Positions 18,305-25,983 of a stretch of DNA of 39,705 nt are shown here, in pieces. The stretch is taken from assembly GCA_964571815.1 (NCBI GenBank), contig CAZNDN010000023.1, positions 1 through 39,705 on the forward strand, read 5' to 3'. Every line of letters starts with the position of its first letter. Within the stretch, counting starts at the first letter, position 1. The position numbers were made by a program, and so were the translations under genes. Source of the stretch: CAZNDN01 sp964571815. GTDB lineage: Bacteria > Fibrobacterota > Chitinivibrionia > Chitinivibrionales > WJKA01. The notes beneath the pieces were generated by a model. It was given only the letters and a program-made list of their open reading frames with translations, did not search any database and was not told where the DNA came from.

Positions 18305-18590
18305 GTAGTCGCTCGTGCCTCCTTTGTTTCGCGTCTTTCGCGTGCCTCGTAGTCGCTCGTGCCTCCTCTAATTCGCGTCTTTCGCGTGTTTCGTAGTCGC
18401 TCGTGCCTCTTCTAATTCGCGTCTTTCGCGTGTTTCGTAGTCGCTCGTGCCTCTTCTAATTCGCGNNNNNNNNNNNNNNNNNNNNNNNNNNNNNNNNNNN
18501 NNNNNNNNNNNNNNNNNNNNNNNNNNNNNNNNNNNNNNNNNNNNNNNNNNNNNNNNNNNNNNNNNTCTTTCGCGTGCCCCGTAGTCGCTC
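18305..18590 (+). repeat. 44-bp tandem repeat array interrupted by an assembly gap
   Basis: The word GTAGTCGCTCGTGCCT begins at 18305, 18349, 18393 and 18437, an exact 44-bp period; a further partial unit lies after the gap at 18566-18590. Units also contain TCTTTCGCGTGTTTCG. The units are contiguous with no unique spacers. The 100 N (18466-18565) inside the array look like a scaffolding placeholder, so the true copy number is unknown. Confidence 0.85.
18466..18565. other. Assembly gap (100 N)
   Basis: One hundred undetermined bases sit inside the 44-bp repeat array. Exactly 100 N is a common placeholder for a gap of unknown size, so distances across it should not be trusted. Confidence 0.97.
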
Positions 18591-18669
18591 TTCCCCCCTC
18601 TTCACGGTCCGGGGGGCTCTTCATGTATTTTTTGATTTTCTCTACTCTTTGGCGACAGGAGCATTTCGC

Positions 18670-19038
18670 GTGTTTGAAATCACGACTCAGGAGAGTTTCT
18701 CGGCTGCGCATCATTTGCGGAACTACGAAGGTCCCTGCGAGCGAATCCACGGCCACAACTGGCTGGTGACGGTGACGGTACGATGCATGGAGCTTGATCG
18801 GGCCGGCGTAGGTATCGATTTCCGGAAGTTGCGCGGGTTGCTGCACGATGTGCTTGCCGTGCTGGATCACCGGGATCTCAACGAGGTTCTCGAGCCCCTG
18901 GGTATATCGCCTTCATCGGAACAGTTGGCCCGCCATATCTACCGTATGCTTGCGGAGCGTCTCCCCGAATCGACCGTCAGTATGCACCGGGTTGAGGTTT
19001 GCGAGACGCCCGGCAATTCGGCGACATACATGGAGTAG
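18670..19038 (+). CDS. queD: 6-carboxy-5,6,7,8-tetrahydropterin synthase
   Basis: 122 residues of the QueD/PTPS family. It makes carboxytetrahydropterin from dihydroneopterin triphosphate, the first step specific to queuosine. Zinc ligands are visible in SAAHHLRNY and C-x3-HGH (CERIHGH); the catalytic Cys lies in the latter. The start is GTG at 18670, with AGGAG (18657-18661) 8 nt upstream and the expected F-E-I-T-T opening; the open frame reaches back to 18574 into repeat sequence. queE starts 5 bp after its stop. Confidence 0.93.
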   Translation: MFEITTQESFSAAHHLRNYEGPCERIHGHNWLVTVTVRCMELDRAGVGIDFRKLRGLLHDVLAVLDHRDLNEVLEPLGISPSSEQLARHIYRMLAERLPESTVSMHRVEVCETPGNSATYME

Positions 19039-19043
19039 GACGC

Positions 19044-19682
19044 GTGCTCCAGGTATGCGAGATTTTCACCAGTATTCAGGGCGAGTCAACCTGCGCCGGC
19101 CTCCCCTGCACCTTCGTGCGCCTTGCCGGGTGCAACCTCGACTGCACCTACTGCGATACGGCCTACGCGCGGGAAGAAGGACGGTGCGCAGCCCTTGAGG
19201 ACATTGTGCGCAATGTCCGGTCACGAACGCCGGAACTTGTGGAGATCACCGGCGGCGAACCGCTTCTGCAGTCCGATACGCCGTCATTGTGTGCGGGGCT
19301 TCTCGATGACGGCTACCGGGTGCTGGTGGAGACGAATGGGACGCAGGATATTTCGAAGCTCCCGGCCGGATGTATACGGATCATGGATATCAAGTGTCCG
19401 GGAAGCGGCATGGCCGGCAGGCACGATCCCGCGAACATCGACCGGCTCCGGCCGGCGGATGAATGCAAGTTCGTGATCGGCGATCGGATGGATTTCGACT
19501 GGGCGGTTGAGTTTGTTGCCTCGCACGGTTTGCGAGACAGGTGCACCGTGCTGTTTGCCCCGGTTTTCGATTCGCCGGCACCTCGAATCCTGGCGGAGTG
19601 GATCCTGCGAGCCGGCATACGGGTACGACTTACTCTGCAGTTGCACAAGTATATCTGGTCGCCCCACATGCGCGGTGTGTAA
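19044..19682 (+). CDS. queE: 7-carboxy-7-deazaguanine synthase (radical SAM)
   Basis: 212 residues. The cluster motif C-x3-C-x2-C (CNLDCTYC) binds the 4Fe-4S cluster that cleaves S-adenosylmethionine; EIFTSIQGEST at the N-terminus and the glycine-rich EITGGEPLL are QueE hallmarks. It converts the QueD product to 7-carboxy-7-deazaguanine. GTG 19044 is chosen: GGAG lies 8 nt upstream and overlaps the queD stop region, and the frame upstream is inside queD. Confidence 0.94.
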   Translation: MLQVCEIFTSIQGESTCAGLPCTFVRLAGCNLDCTYCDTAYAREEGRCAALEDIVRNVRSRTPELVEITGGEPLLQSDTPSLCAGLLDDGYRVLVETNGTQDISKLPAGCIRIMDIKCPGSGMAGRHDPANIDRLRPADECKFVIGDRMDFDWAVEFVASHGLRDRCTVLFAPVFDSPAPRILAEWILRAGIRVRLTLQLHKYIWSPHMRGV

Positions 19683-19727
19683 GGGACGGTGAATGCGGTT
19701 TCCTCGAAAACACACGGGAGCTGTTCG

Positions 19728-20417
19728 ATGGCGAAGAAAGCGGTAGTACTGCTCAGTGGCGGACTGGATTCGGCGACCTGCGCGGCACTTGCCGCCGAAG
19801 CCGGCTACCGTCTTCATGCCATGAGTTTTCGTTACGGTCAGCGGCACTACGTGGAACTGCAGGCTGCCGAGCGTGTGGCGCGGGCGTTGAATGCTGCTCA
19901 ACACCAGGTAGTCGACATCGATCTTCGCGCCTTCGGCGGCAGCTCACTGACATCGGATTGCCGGGTGCCCAGGAATCGCCCGGACGGCCCGCTCGGCGGA
20001 GTGCCCAATACGTACGTTCCGGCGCGTAATACTATCTTCCTGAGTTTTGCGCTGGCATGGGCGGAAACGCTGAATTCATCCGACATCTTCATCGGGGTCA
20101 ACGCCGTAGACTACTCGGGGTATCCCGATTGCCGCCCGGCGTATATCGAAGCGTTTCAGAGGATGGCCGACCTGGGTACGAGAGCGGGTCTGCAAGGAAA
20201 GCGTCTGACCATACACACCCCCCTGGCCCGCATGAGCAAGGCCGATATTATCCGAACGGGGACACGTCTGGGCCTCAACTACTCCATCACGCACAGTTGC
20301 TACGATCCCGATGCCCGGGGGCTGGCGTGCGGCGAATGCGACAGTTGCAGAATCAGGGCCCGCGGGTTTGCCGAAGCCGGTGTGTCCGATCCTACGCGGT
20401 ATGTCGACCGCGGCTGA
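19728..20417 (+). CDS. queC: 7-cyano-7-deazaguanine synthase
   Basis: 229 residues of the PP-loop ATPase family. The SGGLDSAT loop binds ATP, and a C-terminal zinc site C-x8-C-x2-C-x2-C is seen in CYDPDARGLACGECDSC. It turns carboxydeazaguanine into preQ0 with ammonia and ATP. ATG 19728 follows a GGGAG about 7 nt upstream; the open frame starts earlier at 19689. Together queD-queE-queC supply preQ0; queF and tgt are not in the window. Its last 26 bp overlap the convergent cinA-type gene. Confidence 0.95.
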   Translation: MAKKAVVLLSGGLDSATCAALAAEAGYRLHAMSFRYGQRHYVELQAAERVARALNAAQHQVVDIDLRAFGGSSLTSDCRVPRNRPDGPLGGVPNTYVPARNTIFLSFALAWAETLNSSDIFIGVNAVDYSGYPDCRPAYIEAFQRMADLGTRAGLQGKRLTIHTPLARMSKADIIRTGTRLGLNYSITHSCYDPDARGLACGECDSCRIRARGFAEAGVSDPTRYVDRG

Positions 20418-20949
20418 GAACGCTCAGGCCGAGTCGGGCTTGCGTTCCCCCCCCGCTCCGGAGTACTGTTCCAAGAAGATCAAGTGATGCACGACAGGCA
20501 TCGTTGCGAACTACATCCCGATCTCCGGCGAATCGATATTCCATGACCTCGCAACGCTCCCGAACCAGGACCCCGATAAACACCAGCCCCACCGGCTTTG
20601 TCTCGGTTCCACCTCCGGGACCCGCGATACCGGTCACGGAAACCGCCGCACGGGTCTTCAACAGATCCCGGACTCCCCGTGCCAGGGCACGGGCGCATGC
20701 GGCGCTCACTGCTCCGTCCTTCTCAAGAGTAGCTTCCGGCACCCCGAGTACATCCCGCTTGACCGCATTGGCGTATGCAATAACGCCACCCTGAAACCAG
20801 GCCGATGAGCCGGGAATCGAGGTGAGGACCGCACCGATCAGGCCGCCGGTGCACGATTCAGCCACAGAGAGGGTCATTCGCTCCTTGCTCAACAGTTCGG
20901 CACAGTCGGCGGCACGGGCGTGCAGATCAGCCTGGTGAGACTCAGGCAT
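20392..20949 (-). CDS. pncC: CinA C-terminal-type nicotinamide-nucleotide amidase
   Basis: 185 residues, only the amidase (CinA-C/PncC) domain without the N-terminal MoCF-like domain. Signature segments are SVAESCTGGLIG, the tyrosine in VIAYANAVK, and SVTGIAGPGGG. The family deamidates nicotinamide mononucleotide in NAD salvage. It overlaps pgpA by 8 bp. Residues after about 165 (Gly/Arg-rich) lie in the overlap with queC and may be dispensable. Confidence 0.9.
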   Translation of the reverse strand: MPESHQADLHARAADCAELLSKERMTLSVAESCTGGLIGAVLTSIPGSSAWFQGGVIAYANAVKRDVLGVPEATLEKDGAVSAACARALARGVRDLLKTRAAVSVTGIAGPGGGTETKPVGLVFIGVLVRERCEVMEYRFAGDRDVVRNDACRASLDLLGTVLRSGGGTQARLGLSVLSRGRHTA

Positions 20950-21454
20950 TCAGAAGACCCCTGATCCACTCGTAACTCCAGAGGATGACGAACATGGAGA
21001 CATTGGCATACACCCCCGCGATAATATCGTCCATGGCCACCCCCACACCCTCTTCGATCTCCTCGGCTTTGTATACCGGATAGGGCTTGACAATATCAAA
21101 GAACCGGAACAGGAAGAAACCCAGGATCAGGGTACGAATGGAAAGGGGAACCATGAAAAAGGTAAGCACCTGGCCCGCGAACTCGTCGATAACCACCTGC
21201 GGCGGATCGTGATCGTCGAACACTTCGTTGATTCGCCTGCACGCGAGAATGGCGATTGCGGCGACCGCCACCATACCGACCCATTGGAATGCATGGAGCG
21301 GAGGGGCAAAGATCAGGGGGGTTTTCTTCCACAGAAGATACATACACGCGACCGCAACCGCCGAGCCGACCGTACCGGGAGCAATCGGTGCGTACCCCAG
21401 GAACATCAGCGAGGAGAGGGCTCGGCGAAACAGACGTCCGGCCTTAGTTTTCAT
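20942..21454 (-). CDS. pgpA: Phosphatidylglycerophosphatase A
   Basis: 170 residues with about four membrane segments. The family motifs GYAPIAPGTVGS, VVIDEFAGQ and FRFFDIVKPYP are intact. It dephosphorylates phosphatidylglycerophosphate to phosphatidylglycerol at the inner membrane. ATG 21454 has GGAGG six nt upstream; a second ATG at 21469 is in frame but less well placed. It overlaps recR by 11 bp and cinA-type gene by 8 bp, so it is within one operon. Confidence 0.93.
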   Translation of the reverse strand: MKTKAGRLFRRALSSLMFLGYAPIAPGTVGSAVAVACMYLLWKKTPLIFAPPLHAFQWVGMVAVAAIAILACRRINEVFDDHDPPQVVIDEFAGQVLTFFMVPLSIRTLILGFFLFRFFDIVKPYPVYKAEEIEEGVGVAMDDIIAGVYANVSMFVILWSYEWIRGLLNA

Positions 21455-22061
21455 CGGAATCCTCCCCATAGCGAATATCGGTTCGTTCGTTGAGCGCCTG
21501 CACCAGGGTGATGCGGTCTACGTATTCCAGCTCCAGTCCCGCCGGCAGCCCACGCGCAAGCCGCGTAACCTTGACCGGTCGCCCGCCGAGCAGACGTGCG
21601 ATGTACAGCGAAGTCGTTTCGGCCTCGGCGCTTCCGCCCAGACCAAGGATAATCTCGGCAGGGCGGTGGTTTTCGACTCGATTCATGAGTTTGCCGATAT
21701 GAAGCTTATCGGCGGTGACCCCGTTGAGCGGTGAAAGCACGCCGCCCAGCACGTGATAAAGTCCGCGATACCGACCAGCATTCTCAATAGTGAAGACATC
21801 GACCGCCCGTTCCACGACACAGATGGTTGTGCGGTCCCGGGAGGGTGAGGAGCAGATTTCACACAGTTCCGACTCCGCGTAATTGCAGCATTCCCCGCAT
21901 ACCGTGACCCGCTCCTTCACCGCACGAAGACAGCTTGCAAGCTCCTCGGTCTCTTCTCCGGGTCGTTCGAGCAGATGAAGGGTGAGGCGCCAGGCGCTCT
22001 TCGTACCGATTGTCGGCAGGCGACTGAACGCATCGACCAGCCGCTGAATCGACTCGATCAT
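21444..22061 (-). CDS. recR: Recombination mediator RecR
   Basis: 205 residues, full length. An N-terminal helix-hairpin-helix (LPTIGTKSAWRL), a four-Cys zinc finger (C-x2-C then C-x2-C around residues 55-72) and a Toprim domain with EIILGLGGSAEAETT are all present. RecR forms the ring that, with RecO/RecF, loads RecA at gaps. ybaB ends one base before its start, the conserved dnaX-ybaB-recR order. Confidence 0.97.
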   Translation of the reverse strand: MIESIQRLVDAFSRLPTIGTKSAWRLTLHLLERPGEETEELASCLRAVKERVTVCGECCNYAESELCEICSSPSRDRTTICVVERAVDVFTIENAGRYRGLYHVLGGVLSPLNGVTADKLHIGKLMNRVENHRPAEIILGLGGSAEAETTSLYIARLLGGRPVKVTRLARGLPAGLELEYVDRITLVQALNERTDIRYGEDSDEN

Positions 22062-22062
22062 C

Positions 22063-22377
22063 TCAACCCATCCCCGGTATGTTCAACCCGCCCGTCATGC
22101 TGCCCATCGTTGCGTCGGAAAGCTCCTTCACCTGCTCCTGCGCGTTCTTGATCGCGGCAACCACCAGGTCTTCCAGCATCTCAACATCATCGGGATCCAC
22201 TACCTCGGGATTGATCGACACCGAAACCACCTCATTCGATCCGTTCATGACAACCTTCACCATGCCGCCGCCGGCAGTTCCCTCCACCGTCTTCTGCGCC
22301 AACTCTTCCTGCGCCTTCATCATCTGCGCCTGCATCTTCTGCGCCTGCTTCATCAGCTTGTTCATACTCTTTGCCAT
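22063..22377 (-). CDS. ybaB: YbaB/EbfC nucleoid-associated protein
   Basis: 104 residues. It starts with a Met/Gln-rich amphipathic helix (MKQAQKMQAQMMKAQEELA) and continues with the family core GTAGGGMVKVVMNGSNEVVSV and MGSMTGGLNIPG. It binds DNA as a tweezers-like dimer. It sits between dnaX and recR, as in many bacteria. Confidence 0.96.
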   Translation of the reverse strand: MAKSMNKLMKQAQKMQAQMMKAQEELAQKTVEGTAGGGMVKVVMNGSNEVVSVSINPEVVDPDDVEMLEDLVVAAIKNAQEQVKELSDATMGSMTGGLNIPGMG

Positions 22378-22395
22378 GGCACCGCCTTTCGTTTG

Positions 22396-24093
22396 CTACT
22401 GCACAACTTCTCCATCAAACTCCTCCAGGACGCCGGCAATGATCGGCTCCTGCCGTATGTCGTCGTCGATAGCCCGTGACACGGTATCCGGGTGTGTCTG
22501 AGGCGTCCGGCCTTCCGATTCCCTGGTTTTCTGTTCCAAAGTAATATGAAGCTCCACCTCTCTTCCCGCGAATTCATGCAGTTTCCGGGTTATGAGGGCA
22601 CGATGCTCCTTGCTGGTGACGCTGGTGAACTGGAACTTGAACGACGGAGGGAAACGCAGTTCGACTGTCTGCTCTGTGGTGGAGACGACATCGGCTGAGG
22701 AAAGAAACGAACCCAGATTAGGGCTGTCCCGCAGAAGAACATCGAGAAACTCCGGCCAGGCCTTCGCAAGGTCAACCGGCGGAGCTTGATCGGCGGCACG
22801 ATCTTCGAATGACTCGTCCCCAGTGGAAGAGTCCGCGGAAGACGCGGCATGGGCCTCTTCGGCCTCCATGCCTGCCTGAGACGAATCAGCCGGGCGTGCT
22901 ACGTCTTTTTTTTTTTGCGCTTCCGAGTGTTCCGGTGCGGGCCCTGATGGTGCCCCTTGAGCCTGCTTGAGCCCGCGCAGAATGTCTTCAACCGCGACCG
23001 AGTCGTCGAGGAACACCAGTTTGAGGAGGGCTACTTCCACAAGGAACCGCGGGAAGGAACTCCACTTGAGATCGTGTTCGGTTCGCCGGAGGATCTCGGT
23101 CATGCGCAGCAAGGTGCCTTCACTGAGCCGCGCCGCCTGTTCCTTATACAGCTCGGCGTTTTCCGCGTTAAGCCCGGAACGAGGGTTCTCGAACACCCCC
23201 GGTATGCGAGCGAAGAGAAGGTTGCGCAGATGTTCAACCAGGCCGGTCAGGAATTCATGTAGATCAAAGCCGCGGGTGAGCACCTCCTCCAGCGCGCCGA
23301 GCACCCCGGCCGGATCCCTGTTCAAGACCGCGTCGATAATCCCCTGATACACATCGGCGTCCACAAGCCCCAGGACCGACCGTACTTCCTTTTCGCCGAT
23401 CGTCTCCTGGCAATAGGAGTGTACCTGGTCAAGCAGGCTCAACCCGTCGCGCATGCTCCCATCGGCTTTCCGCGCCACCGGCATCAGCCCGGCCCGGTCA
23501 AAAGAAATACCCTCTTCGGTGCAGATCTTCTCCAGCCGCTGAAGAATTTGCTCGGTGGATATTCGCCGGAAATCGTAACGCTGACATCGTGAATGAATGG
23601 TCTCCGGTATCTTGTGCGGCTCGGTCGTGGCGAAGATAAAAATCACACTCGGCGGAGGTTCTTCGAGGGTCTTCAGCAGCGCGTTAAACGCCTGCGATGT
23701 CAGCATGTGGACTTCATCGATAACAAACACCCGGTAGCGTCCGCCCATGGGAGTGTAGCCGATATTGTCCCTGAGTTCCCGTATGTCGTCGACCTTATTG
23801 TTGGAGGCCCCGTCGATCTCGAGAACATCGAACGAGGAGCCGGAAATGATGGCTTTGCAGGAATCGCATTTGCCGCACGGCTCCGGCGTCGGTCCGTTCT
23901 CGCAGTTGAGCGCGCGGGCCAGAATACGGGCCGTGGTGGTCTTCCCCACGCCCCGCGTGCCGCTGAAAATGTAGGCATGAGCCACCCGTTGCTTCTCGAT
24001 CGCCTTCCTGAGCGTGACGGTAACATGCTCCTGCCCGACAACATCGTCGAAACTCAGCGGACGCCATTTGCGTGCGAAGACGAGATAACTCAT
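22396..24093 (-). CDS. dnaX: DNA polymerase III subunits gamma and tau
   Basis: 565 residues, clamp-loader ATPase. Walker A GTRGVGKT (45-52), zinc cysteines C64, C73, C76, C79, and DEVH (125-128) are present, with the clamp-loader domain III to about 365, followed by a Glu/Ala-rich linker and a C-terminal tau-like domain from about 445. An uninterrupted A11 run on the coding strand (22906-22916) encodes Q393-K396 at the start of the linker; slippage either way meets a stop within a few codons and would give a gamma-like protein. The start ATG 24093 gives the canonical MSYLVFARKWRP, but no Shine-Dalgarno is seen: word repeats run to within 4 nt of it. Confidence 0.97.
   Translation of the reverse strand: MSYLVFARKWRPLSFDDVVGQEHVTVTLRKAIEKQRVAHAYIFSGTRGVGKTTTARILARALNCENGPTPEPCGKCDSCKAIISGSSFDVLEIDGASNNKVDDIRELRDNIGYTPMGGRYRVFVIDEVHMLTSQAFNALLKTLEEPPPSVIFIFATTEPHKIPETIHSRCQRYDFRRISTEQILQRLEKICTEEGISFDRAGLMPVARKADGSMRDGLSLLDQVHSYCQETIGEKEVRSVLGLVDADVYQGIIDAVLNRDPAGVLGALEEVLTRGFDLHEFLTGLVEHLRNLLFARIPGVFENPRSGLNAENAELYKEQAARLSEGTLLRMTEILRRTEHDLKWSSFPRFLVEVALLKLVFLDDSVAVEDILRGLKQAQGAPSGPAPEHSEAQKKKDVARPADSSQAGMEAEEAHAASSADSSTGDESFEDRAADQAPPVDLAKAWPEFLDVLLRDSPNLGSFLSSADVVSTTEQTVELRFPPSFKFQFTSVTSKEHRALITRKLHEFAGREVELHITLEQKTRESEGRTPQTHPDTVSRAIDDDIRQEPIIAGVLEEFDGEVVQ
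22906..22916 (-). promoter_or_regulatory. Putative transcriptional-slippage / frameshift site in dnaX (A11)
   Basis: The coding strand reads CAA-AAA-AAA-AAA-GAC. With one A fewer the next codons are AAG-ACG-TAG, ending at residue 397; with one more they are AGA-CGT-AGC-ACG-CCC-GGC-TGA, ending at residue 402. Thermus dnaX makes its short subunit by RNA polymerase slippage on a similar A run, and E. coli by ribosomal frameshift. No strong upstream Shine-Dalgarno or downstream hairpin was seen, favouring transcriptional slippage. Confidence 0.6.
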
Positions 24094-24586
24094 GGTGATT
24101 GCGGATTGTGGATTTTGGATTGCGGATTGGGCACGGGATTCAGTTGCCGGATTGTGTGGTTGAGCTTTGCCGAATGTTGACTACCGCCTGTAAGTATGCG
24201 ATGCCGACAATATTGAGACGGTATTTTGTTTCCGCCCGACAAGGATAAAATAACATCTCCGCATGGCGCGGTGGCGGACCGCATTTATGCCGCGGATCCC
24301 TCCGGGCTGCTGCCTCGACCCTGACCTGCCGCGTCTCCTCGTGCATTGTCCACAGAGAAGCCTGCATCCCTATTCCCACCGCCGGCGCACCCGTTGTTCC
24401 CTCAGTACCACATGCCGATAATCGAGCCGCTTGCCGATCCCGATCGAGCAATCGACTCTCGGTGAGCGAGTGGGGTGATTCCGAATCCCAAACCAACCCA
24501 ACTGAATTCCCTCAATCCGCAATCCGAGACCCATGACCAGCTTCACAAACCGCGATCCGGAATCCGAAATCCGCGATCAAAAAAAC
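24094..24586. other. Intergenic region rich in AATCCG / GATTGCGG word repeats
   Basis: Between dnaX and the SRP RNA there is no supported gene. Word repeats GGATTGCGGATT fill 24096-24130 directly before the dnaX start, and AATCCGCAATCC / AATCCGAAATCC words occupy 24512-24578. The middle (24190-24470) is unique sequence with an open frame on the minus strand that has no recognisable domain, and I do not call it. A CTCGGTGAGCG word at 24460 recurs near 25382. Confidence 0.5.
24579..24586 (-). terminator. U-run terminator of the SRP RNA
   Basis: On the minus strand the closing helix of the SRP RNA (GGCCCC) is followed by G and seven T. With that helix as the hairpin it forms a rho-independent terminator. 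Confidence 0.6.
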
Positions 24587-24686
24587 GGGGCCAAGTAAAC
24601 CTGCGGCACACGGGGTGTCTGCTTACCGTTGCTCCCTTCCGGGCCTGGCGGGGTTCACAGTCCTCAGTTGCGCAGGGCCCGGCCCC
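24587..24686 (-). ncRNA. ffs: Signal recognition particle RNA (4.5S type)
   Basis: The minus strand contains the SRP domain IV core CCAGGCCCGGAAGGGAGCAA with its GGAA tetraloop and the purine-rich symmetric loop side AGCA. The 5' end GGGGCC pairs with GGCCCC at the 3' end, giving a small, about 100-nt hairpin RNA without an Alu domain. It binds Ffh and targets membrane proteins co-translationally. Location just upstream of dnaX on the same strand is a common arrangement. Confidence 0.93.
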
Positions 24687-24690
24687 TTAC

Positions 24691-24869
24691 GATTGTCGAT
24701 TTTCGATTGCGGATTGCGGATTGGTAATTCAATGTTGTCATGATTGTCGATTTTCGATTGCGGATTGCGGATTGGTAATTCAATATTGTCACGATTGTCG
24801 ATTCTCGATTGCGGATTGCGGATTGGTAATTCAATATTGTCACGATTGTCGATTCTCGATTGCGGATTC
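24691..24869 (+). repeat. 51-bp tandem repeat array next to the SRP RNA gene
   Basis: Units starting with GATTGTCGATT begin at 24691, 24742, 24793 and 24844, an exact 51-bp period, about 3.5 copies with very few differences. Each unit contains GATTGCGGATTGCGGATTGG. The array ends four bases before the SRP RNA 5' end, so the SRP promoter must lie inside it. The region 24870-24955 beyond it has nothing recognisable. Confidence 0.9.
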
Positions 24870-24955
24870 AGCATCGTTGCGTAGGTACAGGGGCTCATGA
24901 ATACTCGGTTAGCCTACCATCGCGTGCCGCGGTTCTTCAATCGTTCAAGCACGAG

Positions 24956-25303
24956 CTAAAGGCGAGCTGTTTTAACCGAGGAAACAACAATTGAGAGAAT
25001 TTCATCAGCCTCCGTCAGCAAACTCTGCACCCGTTCTTTCGATACGGTGCCTTTCAGTACCAGGAGTTCAATCCAAAAGGCGCTTTCATCCGTTTCCTCT
25101 TCAACAGTCCCCATTTTTGACAGGAAATCCCGTCGGGACTTGGCCCGACACGCCGCCCGGTAGTTGGAGGCAACGGAAGTCCCGCAGCGAATAAGCTGGT
25201 TCTGCACGATACGTCCAAACGAAGTGTTGGGAAGGCTCTCAGCCAACATAATCACCTCAAGTGCAAAAACACGAGTACGTTTCTTCATGTCATCAGGAGT
25301 CAT
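24956..25303 (-). CDS. Four-helix-bundle protein (23S rRNA intervening-sequence protein family)
   Basis: 115 residues, all helical. The pattern VFALEVIMLAESLPNTSFG, QLIRCGTSVASNYRAACRA and FLSKMGTVEEETDESAFWIELL is that of the S23/IVP family (TIGR02436 type), related to Avd of diversity-generating retroelements. These proteins form basic pentameric bundles that bind nucleic acids; the cellular role is unclear. ATG 25303 has GGAGG nine nt upstream. No reverse transcriptase or rRNA gene is near it; it lies between stable RNA genes amid word repeats. Confidence 0.85.
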   Translation of the reverse strand: MTPDDMKKRTRVFALEVIMLAESLPNTSFGRIVQNQLIRCGTSVASNYRAACRAKSRRDFLSKMGTVEEETDESAFWIELLVLKGTVSKERVQSLLTEADEILSIVVSSVKTARL

Positions 25304-25443
25304 GAAATCCGTATCCTCCAAACCGCTTTTCGTAATTCGAAATCCATAACCAGCATGAATCCGTGCTCTCCAAATCCGCACTCGGTGAGCGTAGCGAACA
25401 ATCCCAAATCACACGGCCGGCACCACTCATTGCTCTTTCAATC

Positions 25444-25468
25444 TGCAATCCGAAATCCGAAATCAAAA
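25444..25468 (+). repeat. AATCCGAAATC word repeat at the 3' end of tRNA-Ser(GGA)
   Basis: The sequence CAATCCGAAATCCGAAATC followed by AAAA abuts the tRNA CCA end. The same composite (AATCCG words, then ATCAAAA) abuts the other tRNA-Ser gene (25948-25983) and the SRP RNA 3' end (24551-24585), always in the same orientation relative to the RNA. Confidence 0.7.
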
Positions 25469-25558
25469 TGGCGGAGAGGCTGGGATTCGAACCCAGGGTA
25501 CCGCTGGGGTACACACGCTTTCCAGGCGTGCTCCTTCGGCCAACTCGGACACCTCTCC
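25469..25558 (-). tRNA. tRNA-Ser (anticodon GGA)
   Basis: A 90-nt class II tRNA with encoded CCA. The acceptor stem GGAGAGG pairs with CCTCTCC, the T arm reads GGGTTCGAATCCC, the anticodon loop CTGGAAA gives GGA, and there is a long variable arm (TACCCCAGCGGTA) as expected for serine. It reads UCC/UCU codons. Confidence 0.96.
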
Positions 25559-25947
25559 AACGATTGCGAAATGCGGATTGTAGATTGCGGACCTGGTAGA
25601 AGAGGACCATCTCTACTGCGATTCTGGAGCAATGCATTGCACGATTTCCAGGAACCATTCCGTTGTGCCGGGGAACAACACTGCAGCTTCCACATGAAAC
25701 ACAAGTCAGAGTGATGCTCCCTGTGACGAAGGCTCTCACTGCTTTCACCTGAGATTACGAAGCCTTTAACCTCCTCACTTACGCGAACTCAGAGATCCGC
25801 AAGGGCTGACAGTCGACGCAATGAGCTATCGTGACTACTTGAATCCGCATCCCACATTCACTCCTGCCCGATCACTTTCTTTCCCCACCCGATTGGCGGA
25901 ACTGGTCTATCCGAAATCAGCCCCCCACCTTCACTAACAAATCTTCC
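25559..25947. other. Intergenic region between the two tRNA-Ser genes
   Basis: No gene is supported. GATTGCG / GCGGATTGTAGATTGCGG words occupy 25562-25592 just upstream of the 5' end of tRNA-Ser(GGA), inverted relative to the words at its 3' end. The remainder appears unique and non-coding. Confidence 0.5.
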
Positions 25948-25983
25948 AATCCGAAATCCGAAATCCGCAATCCGAAATCAAAA
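25948..25983 (+). repeat. AATCCGAAATC word repeat at the 3' end of tRNA-Ser(CGA)
   Basis: Four consecutive AATCCG-type words followed by AAATCAAAA abut the CCA end of the second tRNA-Ser, as at the first. The joint between repeat and tRNA is identical in both. Confidence 0.7.

Noticed and set aside
18305..18590. CRISPR array
   Set aside because: The 44-bp units are contiguous with no unique spacers and no cas genes are near.
18593..18633. C6/G6 hairpin before queD as preQ1 riboswitch or terminator
   Set aside because: The conserved preQ1 aptamer sequence is absent and the T-run begins 11 bases after the stem, too far for a standard terminator.
24304..24330. Second SRP-RNA-like motif (GGTCAGG...AGCAGCC on the minus strand)
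   Set aside because: The apical stem and GGAA tetraloop are missing and the flanks do not pair; the clear SRP RNA is at 24587-24686.
24140..24496. Open frame of 118 codons upstream of dnaX
   Set aside because: No recognisable domain; it runs through word repeats and has no ribosome-binding site.
24956..25303. Diversity-generating retroelement (Avd gene)
   Set aside because: No reverse transcriptase, template or variable repeat is present in the window.
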